Shown here: positions 1 to 13,719 of the stretch, in pieces
How the letters are laid out: every line of letters starts with the position of its first letter
Numbering within the stretch: the first letter of the stretch is position 1
Assembly: GCA_020726505.1 (NCBI GenBank)
Contig: JAHLEZ010000003.1
Coordinates: forward strand, 1,302,001 to 1,366,000
Source of the DNA: Leptodontidium sp. MPI-SDFR-AT-0119
Lineage: Eukaryota; Ascomycota; Leotiomycetes; Helotiales; Leptodontidiaceae
Length of the DNA stretch: 64,000 nucleotides
Direction of reading: 5' to 3'
Position numbers and translations under genes: made by a program
The notes under the pieces: model-generated
Databases searched by the model: none
The model's input: only the letters and a program-made list of their open reading frames with translations
What the model was told of the DNA's origin: nothing

Positions 1-899
1 GGTCGCGCAACCATGTTCAAATCATCGCCGAAAGATAGCTGTCGAAAGGGAGGCAATAGCTCTGTTGGGGGTATGAATTGGTGTCCAAATCCTTGACTCA
101 AAGACGTCTCTTGGTGGCTATATCCTCCTTGGTCTCGAACAGCAGCAGGTCTATACGGCACGAATCTGCCATCAGGCCAGTATGGGCCGTATAGACCACC
201 ATCGTCGGACGCAGTTGGCCCAGGAGATGGCTGGTAGGCTGGTTGGAGGACGGTTGGGATCTGCATGCCATTATTCGGGTAGAAAGTTGCCGCTTGTTGT
301 GTTCGAATGTGATCCCACACGTTATGGGAGGAATCTACAGGGAAATGCGAGTGCGGCCAAGGTATAGACCGTGAGACGATTCGCAAGTCTTGCTCGTTCC
401 CATTAAATCGGGCCGTCTGACTTGCTTGCTGATAGCTCCTTCCCGAACTCCCAGATCTCCTCCTTGTCCTTGGGTCATCCAAAACTGCAGCAGAACATGC
501 TGAGGAATCCCCGGCGACAGGGAGAACAACATGCTTCAACGCAGGCGCTTTGCTAGACCATTGCACAGGCGTCCCATCATAGCCGGCAGCCAGTGTCCCA
601 TTTGGGGTTTTCCTTCGTAGCATGTGCTCGGAAGGGTCATTGTACTGCCCACCGAAGCCATGGCTGGCTGAGGCTCCATGTACAAGGCTGGATCGTCGAA
701 CTTCATGATTCTCGACCGGGTATGCGCGGTATGGAGGGGCAAGGGAAGAACCATCATTCCTGGAGCTTCGAAATGGAAGGGGCGCGAGTCGGTCGGGTCT
801 TCTGGGTTGGGGGAGGAGATCGAAGGGAGGGGTAGCAAATCCTTGATTTCCGAACTGCTGCGATAGATGTCGAGGGTGGTGGGCAACTTGGGGAATCAT
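1..899 (-). CDS. Conserved fungal protein of unknown function, 5' part
   Basis: An uninterrupted frame runs from an ATG at 899-897 to the window edge (299 codons, no stop), so only the N-terminal part is visible. The product looks disordered and is rich in Pro, Ser, Arg and Gln, without membrane segments or a recognised enzyme domain. Around residues 101-123 it has a K-T-P-N-G-T-L-A-A-G-Y-D-G-T-P stretch followed by L-K-H-V-V-L-P. I associate that pattern with uncharacterised ascomycete proteins, but this is from memory and was not searched. An in-frame TAG lies two codons upstream of the ATG. A GT...AG stretch between about 960 and 903 could be an intron joining an earlier exon, so the true start may lie upstream. 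Codon use and composition match SEC23 and RPL12, which lie upstream on the same strand. Confidence 0.7.
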   Translation of the reverse strand, partial: MIPQVAHHPRHLSQQFGNQGFATPPFDLLPQPRRPDRLAPLPFRSSRNDGSSLAPPYRAYPVENHEVRRSSLVHGASASHGFGGQYNDPSEHMLRRKTPNGTLAAGYDGTPVQWSSKAPALKHVVLPVAGDSSACSAAVLDDPRTRRRSGSSGRSYQQASQTARFNGNEQDLRIVSRSIPWPHSHFPVDSSHNVWDHIRTQQAATFYPNNGMQIPTVLQPAYQPSPGPTASDDGGLYGPYWPDGRFVPYRPAAVRDQGGYSHQETSLSQGFGHQFIPPTELLPPFRQLSFGDDLNMVAR

Positions 900-2404
900 G
901 TTCTAATGATTGCAGTTGGATATGGTTATGATAATTGGATATTAATACTGATTTACCACATCTAGAAAGGCGAATTGTCGAGTCTTCAGATCCAGGGAGT
1001 GCCAATGCCTGCACGAAGGAGGGGGACGTTTCCTCTGTTGATCATCTCGAGCTCAGAGACCACCACGGCCCAAGCTGGGCGTTCTCGTGGCGATACCACC
1101 AACGCCTGTATGAGGACAGCACAGTTGGTGCGGGAGCGATGCGTGTTGTGGGATTGGAGGAGGTCGCTATCGCTGTCGCTGTTGCTGCTGTTGTTGTCGG
1201 AAGTGAGCGTAGAGGTGAGGTAGGTATGTAGAGTGTCCGTCGTTGATGTTGAAGCCTGGACGTGGGGGCAGGGGCTGGGTGAGGGTTTGGGAGGGTTAGC
1301 TGGCTGGCTGGCAGTGGCATGCGGCCTGCCCACACTAGGCAGGTAGGACTACTTCAACTCGGCGCCGCAGAGAGCTGGCACTGGCAGGTGAGGCAGGGCA
1401 GAGCAGTAAGAGAAAATAGCGGAGGCAGCGTGTTGCGACGACGTTGATATCAGAAAAGGCGCGGCCGCACCCAGATGGAGCCGCAAGGTGGGTAATAAGT
1501 GAAGGTGTAGAGGGGAGGGAGGAGAGGAGATGGAGAGTGAGTGAGTGAGAGTTGAGTTGAGAGATTGAGAGTGAGAAGGGTGAGAACAGGCCAGCCGGGC
1601 ACAGGAAGAAAGGTAAAATTGCAGGGATCGACGCCATCTGCTCTATTGGGCTGCGTGGGCGTGGAGCGAGCGAATGGAATGATAGGTAGGTAGGTACCTA
1701 CACTGTCAGCCCGTAAGACAGTCAGCATAGCATGGCATATCTTAACGACGGTGGATTGCTACCGTCCATGTACAAATAGGTAAGTGTGAGTGTGTTACGC
1801 AAGTCAAGTCATGAATACCACCGTAGACGACGTTCTGTTGTTTGCATTGGATTGATTGATCGAATACATTAATACATATTAACGGTTCGCTTCGGTACTG
1901 TACCGTGCGGTGTGGTGCAGAAAACTCCAAAGCTGCATGATTTCTGCAACGGCACACAATTGGCACTTCAAGCGCTGACGGCAACCTACCTAGTTATCCT
2001 CCCAACGCCCTTGTCTCAGCTGTCAAATCTTCTGGGAGGCCTGTTTGATTCTGGTTGGCTGCGAATTTTCTCACTTCTCCTTTCTGCATGCACCGCCTCT
2101 CCTGTGGCCTACTACGGCATGGCATGTTCACCGAAGATATGGACCACCACATCTACGCCAAAAGGATAAGATGCTGCGGTGAGTAATCGGACAGTAGTTG
2201 ATCTTCTTGCTCCAAAAATAGGCCGATACCACAGATTGAACCTGTCCTGAGAGGAAGGGGGTAAGGGCCAGAGTGTTTGGCAAGTGTTCACAAGGAGATA
2301 ATCACGGTGGCACCTGGAACCAGTCTTTGATTCAATGCCATTGCTTGCACAGCCTATTGTGAAGTATGGAGCCCAGAATACATGCAATGAAAGTCGTTGA
2401 CCAT
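900..2404. other. Intergenic: leader of the 1-899 gene and RPL12 3' region
   Basis: No convincing gene. Read on the minus strand this is the upstream region of the 1-899 gene and the 3' flank of RPL12. Between about 1494 and 1590 the minus strand is a long C/T tract, as often seen near transcription starts of filamentous fungi. An AGGTAGGTAGG run lies near 1683-1700. Short open frames here are not supported by composition or homology. Confidence 0.6.
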
Positions 2405-3232
<828 letters not shown>

Positions 3233-4402
3233 TTTGGCGGTTGATGTTGGGTTGATCGTGAGAAGATTCTGGCCGAGAGTCGTAAATTTTGCAATTTCCA
3301 GCGGTCTGTCTGTGGGCAAGGCAGGGTCGCTTAGCATACGCTAATTGGCGCTAGCACGAACGAAGGCGAGGCTGAGGCGAGGTGACGGCGGGCAACTCGG
3401 CTTGCACCACCGGACTTAGGTACATTCAGCCTCCTCCCCAGAGGCTGATATCCAAGTATTTTACTTCACCGTAACAGTTGTTCGGCACCTTCAAGAAGTA
3501 TATTGCAATGAAGAGCAATCGTTCGTGCGTTCAGACTGGCGATGACATCATGGGTCTTCAAGTCATTACGGCAGCAACTTTACCTCCTACGGAGTATTTA
3601 AACCCCCTGAGCACCGTTCAGACTCCATAAGTCGATTGGCAACTGCGGTGAATTTTTCGTCACTCTGCTAAATGGGCCTTGATACCCTGCAGGGGTTAAG
3701 AGAAGTTTTGCCTTTATCGCCTGTCGGATGTTGAGACACGCAGCTAGCAAGTACACCCTCTCCCTAGGAAAGATTACTCTCAAATGGCTAGCTAGGAGCC
3801 AGCTTGAATGTTCGGTTATTACACAGCAGCGTGAAGGGCCTCCACTATCAAGTCACCATAGCCAAGGTATAGTTAGTTTGAGATCTCTAATATACACATA
3901 TCTTTCCACCTACATCTGTCAACATTTATTCGCCGCTGCGCGTGTTAATCTCTAATACGCCGCCTGACTGCATCAGCTCGCTCACCCTCACGTATATGAT
4001 CCGAGAATCCCATGTGCAAGACACAGAGAAGGTCCAAAGGAACGTGACATGCTGTTGCATCTAGGTATTAAGTAGTCTCACCGAGGTCCAACGGGGCATT
4101 TTGGAGACAGCTTGTAACCAGAGAGAAGGACGTAAACAGCCAAACCCAGACTAAGGTGTTGTCGATTCATTCTGCACTCGAATCGCTGTCACCGTAATCT
4201 GCCCTTGCAAGAACCGCTCATCGCTATTTCAAAATTTCTGGTATTGTTCTCGCAATAAGTATCAACTAGCCATGTTTTGGTACACCAAATCTGCGCCGAA
4301 ATGGTTGCGGCCAGGAGAAGTCCGAAATTTGCAGTTTCCAGCCTCAGACAACTTACCCAGTAGGCTTCTCCAAGACAACCTCTATGTCTAACTCTGGTTG
4401 CC
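3233..4402. promoter_or_regulatory. Intergenic: RPL12 promoter side and SEC23 3' flank
   Basis: No gene is supported here. Both flanking genes are on the minus strand, so this stretch should hold the SEC23 terminator region and the RPL12 promoter. No recognised element can be named with confidence. Composition is like the flanking genes and there is no RIP signature. Confidence 0.5.
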
Positions 4403-7030
<2,628 letters not shown>

Positions 7031-8395
7031 GGCGAACGAGGCTCAGTTGCCAGCCAGATGCGAGATACGATATGCGTTTCGGTGATGCTGTAGGCGTGGG
7101 CGGTGGGGGGGTTTTACTGTGGTTGCACTGTGCTGCACTGTAGTGTGGTGGTGTCTGACGTTACAGGCTGATTCGCGGCCGATTGTGTTTTGTAGGAAGA
7201 GAGGAGAAGAGAAGAGAAGAGAGGTGCGAGTGCGTTTGAAGCCAAGTCGCCGTCTATCGTAGTAGGGGATATATCGAGGAGAGTTGTAAGGTAACAGATC
7301 GCTCCTTGGGAGGCCACATTGAAATCCAGCTTGGTCGACTCTAGCAGTCGCTTTAGCGTTGATGCCTCAGGCCTCCAGATGGGCGCTGCAGGGGACACAG
7401 GGCTGCTAGCGGTTCTATCACGTGCGCCTGTAGGGTAGATAAAAACCTGCGAGCAGTTTTGGCGAACGCATTTTTTCTCTTCTCCTACAAACATCGCCAG
7501 TTTCAAAACAAATTACTTAACGACAGCTTCTGTTGCTATCCTACAACGATGCTGTTTTCGCGCTGCGCAAAGAGGAACCACCCGTTGCTGGGCGCCTGGA
7601 TTTGAGATGTTGTTACAACTTTTTTGAAAATCTGGGAATCAGCTGAGGTTACATTACTATTACCACGACCTCCGTTTCCGTGTACGGGGGTGCAATGTAG
7701 ACCGCTGAGGACGAAGGGGTTTCCAAAGAGGAGTCAGCGGTGGACTTGGACTTGGGCACACGGCGTGGACAACCGGTGATCACATCCACCTACTGTATGG
7801 AGGCCGAGAAAGCCATAGTCAGGTCAGACAGAGGAATACGAAATGTTAGAGAGATGTCATACCGGCACGACTGACTGGAGTTGGGGAGTGGAAGGTGGCC
7901 AACGCCTCTGGCTCTTCTCTTCCTGTTCACCGCTCCAATCGACTCCAGACATAATCAAATCCCTATCTCCTGGGCCCTGGTCCCGCTCAAAGCCTTCCTT
8001 GGCTCATTCCAGAGTCCAATGCACAACCCAACAATATTATTACTATAGATTTCTCAATCGTCGTGTCCGTGACTTCTCCGTTTCTCACCTGCGTCGTTTT
8101 TCTACTGAGGCTTTGCATTTTACAATCCTACGGCAGTACTGATTACCTCGTCCCCCGACTTGCTTGATCGACACGGCCTGCGCTTCCTAATCAGACTTCC
8201 CACGTTGTTCTGTGGCTCCTGTGCATTCTTGCTCTGCATCTTTTGACAGCTCGGCTCGACCATCTGTTTGACGGGCTCGGATATTCAAACTTTGTCCGAA
8301 GCTACTCAAGCCATCAACTTTCCGCTCTGTACCTACCTTTTGATGAATCTACCTGCTGTCCTTCGTTCGTTCAACTTGAGTGAACGGGTACATCG
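7031..8395. promoter_or_regulatory. SEC23 upstream region and intergenic space
   Basis: Upstream of the SEC23 start there is a pyrimidine-rich tract on the minus strand (about 7192-7226, seen as AAGAGA/GAGGAGA repeats on plus), a plausible core promoter or leader. Between about 7900 and 8390 the plus strand is C/T-rich and looks like the leader of a plus-strand gene, but no coding exon with family similarity could be read. Short open frames here are not convincing. Confidence 0.4.
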
Positions 8396-8618
8396 CCAGT
8401 GAATGCCATTCTGCCCAATCTCAAATTGGCTGTTCTCATGGCCGTCGAAGGGCTTACATCATGTAGCCTAATACTGCTCTGCCAGGTCTCGTTGAAAGGG
8501 AATTGTTGTCGTGAACGAATGTTTTGTGCCATAGTAGTGCGCTTGAAAGATACGAACACCTGGTGGAAAGAGACATGAGATACAGACACCACCATCTCCC
8601 CTGAGCCTCTTTGGACTA

Positions 8619-8909
8619 ATGTCCACATTTGCGACTCTTATCGGTGGACTCATACTATATTTGCTGGTTGTTTGTTGCTTGCTTCGGGCAGTGCACTCGT
8701 GTCATGCTAGGAGTCACGACGGTCGTAAGGAATCTCTCGCAGACTCCTGGTCGCATGACTTGAGCCCTCGGCCACTGTTTATTGGAACCCTATGGGACAG
8801 CCCCGCCGTGGCAGTACTCCCCGGAGCTTCCGCATTGATCTCTATTGAAAAGACATACACGCCTATCGATGCAGTGATATGTGTGAGTTGTAGCTACCCT
8901 CGAGGCTAG
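8619..8909 (+). CDS. Possible small or truncated membrane protein
   Basis: A 96-codon frame follows a C/T-rich leader-like region on the same strand. Residues 3-25 form a hydrophobic segment (T-L-I-G-G-L-I-L-Y-L-L-V-V-C-C-L-L) that could be a signal anchor. The rest is unremarkable and I recognise no family. It ends just where base composition changes to the repeat island, so it may be the stump of a gene cut by element insertion, a short real gene, or chance. Several short upstream frames argue against efficient translation. Confidence 0.2.
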   Translation: MSTFATLIGGLILYLLVVCCLLRAVHSCHARSHDGRKESLADSWSHDLSPRPLFIGTLWDSPAVAVLPGASALISIEKTYTPIDAVICVSCSYPRG

Positions 8910-10725
8910 CCAAATTCGTCCCTGGTGAAGCGAGTTGCTTTAACTTATACAATTCACTTTAAATATCAAAATTAAAGCTTACTCAAACTCGAGCTCTGCT
9001 TTTCCTTAAAATTAATATTCTAAAATGATCCAGCGACTCTAAATTGTTTCTTGTTTATCGATATATCTAGGTTATAAAGAGAGTAAGGCTACTTACTTAC
9101 TTGAGTAGTTATCGCTTCACTAGGGACGGTAGCTAGCGTAGCCTCGCTTGCGTTATAGGAGATGTAGCAAAGCAGACGGCGTGAGATACATCTCTACTGA
9201 TTCATATAAAGATTATAATATAACTACCTCACTTAAAACTCGCTTATATACTCAATAAAACCTATTCTAGGCCTAATCAGCCGGAAATAGCTTAAAACAA
9301 GCCACATACGTCTAATACAAAGCTCTGACGTCCACAGGTTACAGCCATGGAATCCAAGGCTTCTGATACACGGCTTTCCTAGGCTAAAACAGTGGGTGTA
9401 CGAAGCTCCGGGCTTTACGTCTCAAACTACCGGAAAACAACTGTATTTGGTAAAGACTCGTTTGAGCTCGTTTGAGCTTACATTTACCTAATTCGGCTAC
9501 CTAAGCGAATACACACGTGATAAGCTAGAGTAGTTATATAGACCTAGAAATCCCCTTTACAATAGAATCATCATTCACACCAAGTATCACTTCTTTTCAA
9601 TTCACGCCTTCCGCTATAGACAAAAGTCCGTTTAGTAAACATTCCTTCAGGAGAAGAAGCGAGAAAACTTCAGATAACAAAGTATATTCACTTAAAGCTG
9701 AGACGGGCTACACGTGCCTAGCTAATGTACTAGGGGGCCTTAGGATCTCATCTTATAGTAGTGTGGACACATCTAACCGTTAACATAATATAAGGGTTTT
9801 AGTATCACGAGCACTTTTATCGGGTTAGAAACCTAATATATCGTTACTACGCGATAGCCTATTACTATAATATAGATGGAAATAGCGGTCTTCGCTTAGT
9901 ATAATATTTACCTCCTTGATTATTAGAGACTCGAGCTACTAGGTCACGATTAATGGGGCTTGTCATTATTAGTCTCGCTTAAGGCCCTTTATTTTTACTT
10001 TATATTATAAACAAACTATTACTAGTGAGGAAATATCTAATAGATTCATCGCCGGCTCGATTACGACAGAAGTAACGAGGCGAACTTATTAACTGTCTTA
10101 TAATATAATAAAACAAGTAATAATAACCTAAATAACGGGAACTAGTCTAAGTCGCGCTTATTAAGGTTATAAATTATAATAATATACGTTTGATTATTAC
10201 TTCTTAAGACACTAACGAAACCGCCCTCGTTAAAGGTTTTTATATAATATAAAAGTATTTAAAGTTATCTAGGTTATTCTTAAGTATTAATTATATAATA
10301 TAGCTAAGTATAATTACCGCGACGGGGATACTCGGGTTACTATAGTAGTATAGTTTATATAAGGGTAAAATAAGACCTTCTACACTTAAGTTCTTTTTTT
10401 AATATAGCTAGTAAGGACCTTACTACAATATAAGATTTATTTAATATAAAGTATAAGATACTATAGTTTTTAACCTAAATTTTATTTATATAAAAAGCTA
10501 TAAGGCTTTTATTTGTCTTAAATAAGTAACTTATATTCCACGGGAATTCTAAAACTTAAAATAAGAAGTATAAGTTTATATCTCTTAGTAGTCGCTATAA
10601 TACTCCTCTAAACTCAACGACTAGTAAACGACGTAAAATGTAACGAAACTATTACTCGAAACAATCGAGAGAGATAATAGCTTATTACGACAACTTTTAT
10701 TATAAAGTTAATATATTTGTTCATG
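8910..10725. repeat. Left border of the RIP island, unidentified degenerate DNA
   Basis: Composition shifts from host-like to AT-rich over about 1 kb. 9300-9480 still has many CpA and TpG and looks mildly mutated, and from about 9750 the RIP pattern is complete. No frame on either strand is open and no element family was recognised. A 10-bp tandem duplication (CTCGTTTGAG twice) lies at 9457-9476. It is probably an old element copy. Confidence 0.5.
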
Positions 10726-10981
10726 TGTCGGTGTAGTACCGGTTCATGTACCGCGCCGCATATGTGAATATATTCTAATGTAAGTATAGCGACAAAGTAA
10801 TAAGTATATAATTCAAAATCTATATGTATTTTAAGAAAGTGCGAGGAGAGTTAGATTATATACTACGAAACCCCACCGAATCTCTACTGAAACTAGTCCG
10901 GCTAGGCTCTGACCCTTAAATTTGACTTGTACCCCCTTTTTTAAACTAAAGTATACTTATATAAAGACTTATAAACTAACA
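10726..10981 (-). repeat. 3' LTR of Copia A1 (256 bp)
   Basis: Starts TGTCGGTG and ends CTAACA as written on plus. It aligns end to end with the LTRs at 20016, 27308, 50222 and 57507. The pair mate of A1 is missing, so no TSD can be read; the left flank is tcatg. Confidence 0.9.
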
Positions 10982-11439
10982 CTAACAAAACTTCTTTTAG
11001 AAAAATTATTTCTAATATATATAGAAGTAAATAATAAGTAATATATAAGAAATAATAAATAAAATAATAAAATATTTAATAGCGTCTAATTTCGGCTTAA
11101 TAGTGTCCTAAAAGTGCCCTAAAAGGGGTCCGAATATGGCGAGGCGTAGTAGCGAAGTTAAGCGAGAACTAATAATAATAAGAACTATTAATATTATATA
11201 ACGTAATAGATATATATATGTCGCCTTTCCTTTAAAGGTTTAAAATCTCTTTAGCAAATATATATATAACTATTATACGTATACTACTTTCCGATCTCCT
11301 TAAATTCGCTTAATATAACTTAAAAACTGACATTTTTAAGAAGACTATATTAAATTAAATAAATAAGCTAAAAGTAAATATACTCTTTAGAAATAATTCG
11401 ATAAGGAAACGGTATATTAACTAAAAACAGTACTTATAT

Positions 11440-12110
11440 TAATACTTACAAGGGCGCTTAACCTCGCCTACTATAAATACTACATTTAGTACGTCCGCTT
11501 CCTCGCAAAGAATCTGTCTTACGAATATGCCTTTAATTATCTCAAGAGTAAGAAATACGTGTATTACGTAAAGAAGAAGTCTTAATATAACTTAGTAAAT
11601 ATTCTTAATTTCTTTTCTTATTTTAAATCGTATTTAAATTACTACTAAAAGTGCTCCGGACATACGATTACTAATATATAATAGATCCCTTAGTTTGTAG
11701 TTAAGGAGTACTTTTATTTAGTTGCTACCCTCGAGGCAAAAGATAAAGAAGTTATTATTACTACCGCTAAATTAATTAATTTAGTATTATTAGTCGCTAT
11801 TACTAGCGTACTAAAGACTACTAAGGAGTTATTATTAGCGTTATTAAAGAAAACGCGCGCTATACGCCGGGAAATCGCTAGCTTAATTAGCTCGTAAGTA
11901 ATAAGTTAATCCCCTTATTTCTTTTTAATATTAAGGCTCTTAAGTATTAATATTTTATATTATAAGAGACAATATTAGTCTTAAATTAGCTCCTTACTAT
12001 TGTCTCCTCTGCCGCTATTAAGCGTAATAAAGAAAACGGCGGTAAGGACGATGCTCTTATTAAGCGTCTCCGCCAAAGTCGCCGTTATAGCGCGGGAGAG
12101 AAGAAGAAGA
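11440..12110 (+). pseudogene. Antisense accessory ORF of Copia A1, RIP-degraded
   Basis: Plus-strand reading, opposite to pol, between the 3' end of pol and the 3' LTR. Despite many TAA/TAG stops, long stretches keep amino-acid similarity to the same region in A2 and A3, for example L-E-A-K-D-K-E and K-T-T-K-E-L-x-L-A-L-L-K, and R-A-I-R-R-E-I-A-S-L. The N-terminal part corresponds to the Cys-containing K-C-Y-x-x-C-V-R segment of the other copies but has Tyr in place of Cys (TGT/TGC to TAT/TAC, RIP-type). Function is unknown. Confidence 0.5.
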
Positions 12111-12169
12111 AGGAGAAAGAACCTCTCTTTAATATATATACGTAAGGGATTCGGCCTTATTTTAGATTA

Positions 12170-12387
12170 TATCACGTAGAATACTTAAGGGGTAAAGAAG
12201 TGAGAATTAGTAAAGTAGTAGGGAGTAAAAGATTAATTGAGAAGTGCTCTGCCCTTTCGTTAAGAGGGAGAAAGGTTCGTTATTTAAAGTAAAGTAAGTA
12301 GGTTTAGTTAGTTGTAAGTGTATAGGAAGTACACTTAGTTAATTAGTGGGCTCGCGTAGTAGGTGCCGCTAATTATGTACTGTGACA
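12170..12387 (-). repeat. 3' LTR of Copia B (218 bp)
   Basis: Ends ...CTGTGACA; the other end reads TATCACG, probably TGTCACG before RIP, which would give an inverted pair TGTCACG/CGTGACA. Same length as its mate at 19081. Confidence 0.9.
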
Positions 12388-12639
12388 CACCCCCTAGCTA
12401 TAAAGCGACCACGCTAGGCCAAAAGAAGACAGGAAAACAATATTTAGTAGTACGAGAGTTTGTTTTTATTTACAAATTTTCCTTTAATAATAATAACAAC
12501 TTTAACGTCAACTTCAACTTTAATAACAATAATAACAATAATGTCTTCCGTAAGTTGAGTAGTGTTCCTTTAGTACAGTGATCGAAGTCGAAGAGTCGGC
12601 ATTTAGCTAGCTAATTGTAAGACTAAATTTGTAAGGGCT

Positions 12640-13340
12640 AACTATAATAAACAGATCTCTTTCGACGCTAGTACTATTCCGGCTCGTGTCCCCGCCGGCC
12701 CCTCCTCCCCTGCCGCCGCCTTTGAGCGCTCCGCCGTAACTAGTGTGCTCGTAGACATTTAAGAGTACACTTTAGACGATATTTTAAGTTAAATCTCCCC
12801 CCCTCCCTCTTCCTTGGGAATTCCCTCCCCTCGAGGTTAGAGTTCACTTACTCCCTTTATAGAGTTAAGTTCCTCTTTCGCTAGAGGCTAAGGAGAGCCC
12901 TCTGCGGCCTTTATTACGCTCTCCTCCCCCGCTAACTCTATTAGCTCCTCTAGTAAGGCCGCCGAGATTAAGAAGAAGAAGCCAGTTCTTATTACTAGCG
13001 CGCGCCGCGTGGTGCCTTATTAGTACTACGCTTATTTAGCCCTTAAAGGCAAAAAGGGAAAGGATAATTCGTTACTTAGCGTTTGTCGGGAGAATATTAT
13101 TAGGCGTAGTACTTAGTGCTTTTAGTACTCTTTTAAGCACAAATGTGTCCTTTATTCTATTAAAGTAACTCCCTTCGCCACTCGTCTTATTAAGGCGATT
13201 AAGGCCGACGAGCCTTAAAGCGTAAGTGATTATAAGAACCCTTTTATTAAGCTCGTTAACTCTAGAAGTTTTTTAATTAATATCAGGCTACTCTTTAGAC
13301 AGCTCTAGAGCTAGAGGAGGACGGGCGCTTATAAATAGTA
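12640..13340 (+). pseudogene. Antisense ORF of Copia B with Cys residues, RIP-degraded
   Basis: In the 1.3 kb between the 3' end of pol and the 3' LTR, a plus-strand frame (about 12890-13340) stays colinear with only RIP-type TAG/TAA stops. It reads I-K-K-K-K-P-V-L-I-T-S-A-R-R-V-V-P-Y, then L-S-V-C-R-E-N-I-I-R-R-S-T and F-K-H-K-C-V, then I-K-V-T-P-F-A-T-R-L-I-K-A-I-K-A-D-E-P. Several Tyr codons could be former Cys codons. It lies where family A carries a different antisense ORF. No known function. Confidence 0.5.
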
Positions 13341-13719
13341 ATAGTGTGCTTCTAGGGCTTAAAACCCCCTATATAACTAAGTTACCCCTTATATTTGCGA
13401 GCTTACGTTATATTGCGCTGTTTTTATATAAAGCAGGGCTTAAAAACCCTTAAATAACTAAGTTACCCCTTATATTTACTTTAAGAGGTTCGAATTCCTA
13501 GAAATAACTATAATAGTAGTAAAAGGCGGATTTTAAGGGCTAACTACCCTAATAATACTACTTTAATAAAGGAAACTTAAAGTAAGTATTATAGCTCTTA
13601 TAATATACTCGAAATAAGTAATAAAAATACAAGAAACAAAGGAGATATACAATTTAAAAGAATATAAGTTAAATTAAAGGAAGATTTATAAAGAAAGGTT
13701 AAGAGAGCTGTGGAGTAGT

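Noticed and set aside
12363..12581. Asn-rich 72-codon plus-strand frame
   Set aside because: Starts inside the Copia B LTR and consists of low-complexity AAT/AAC repeats; no homology sign.
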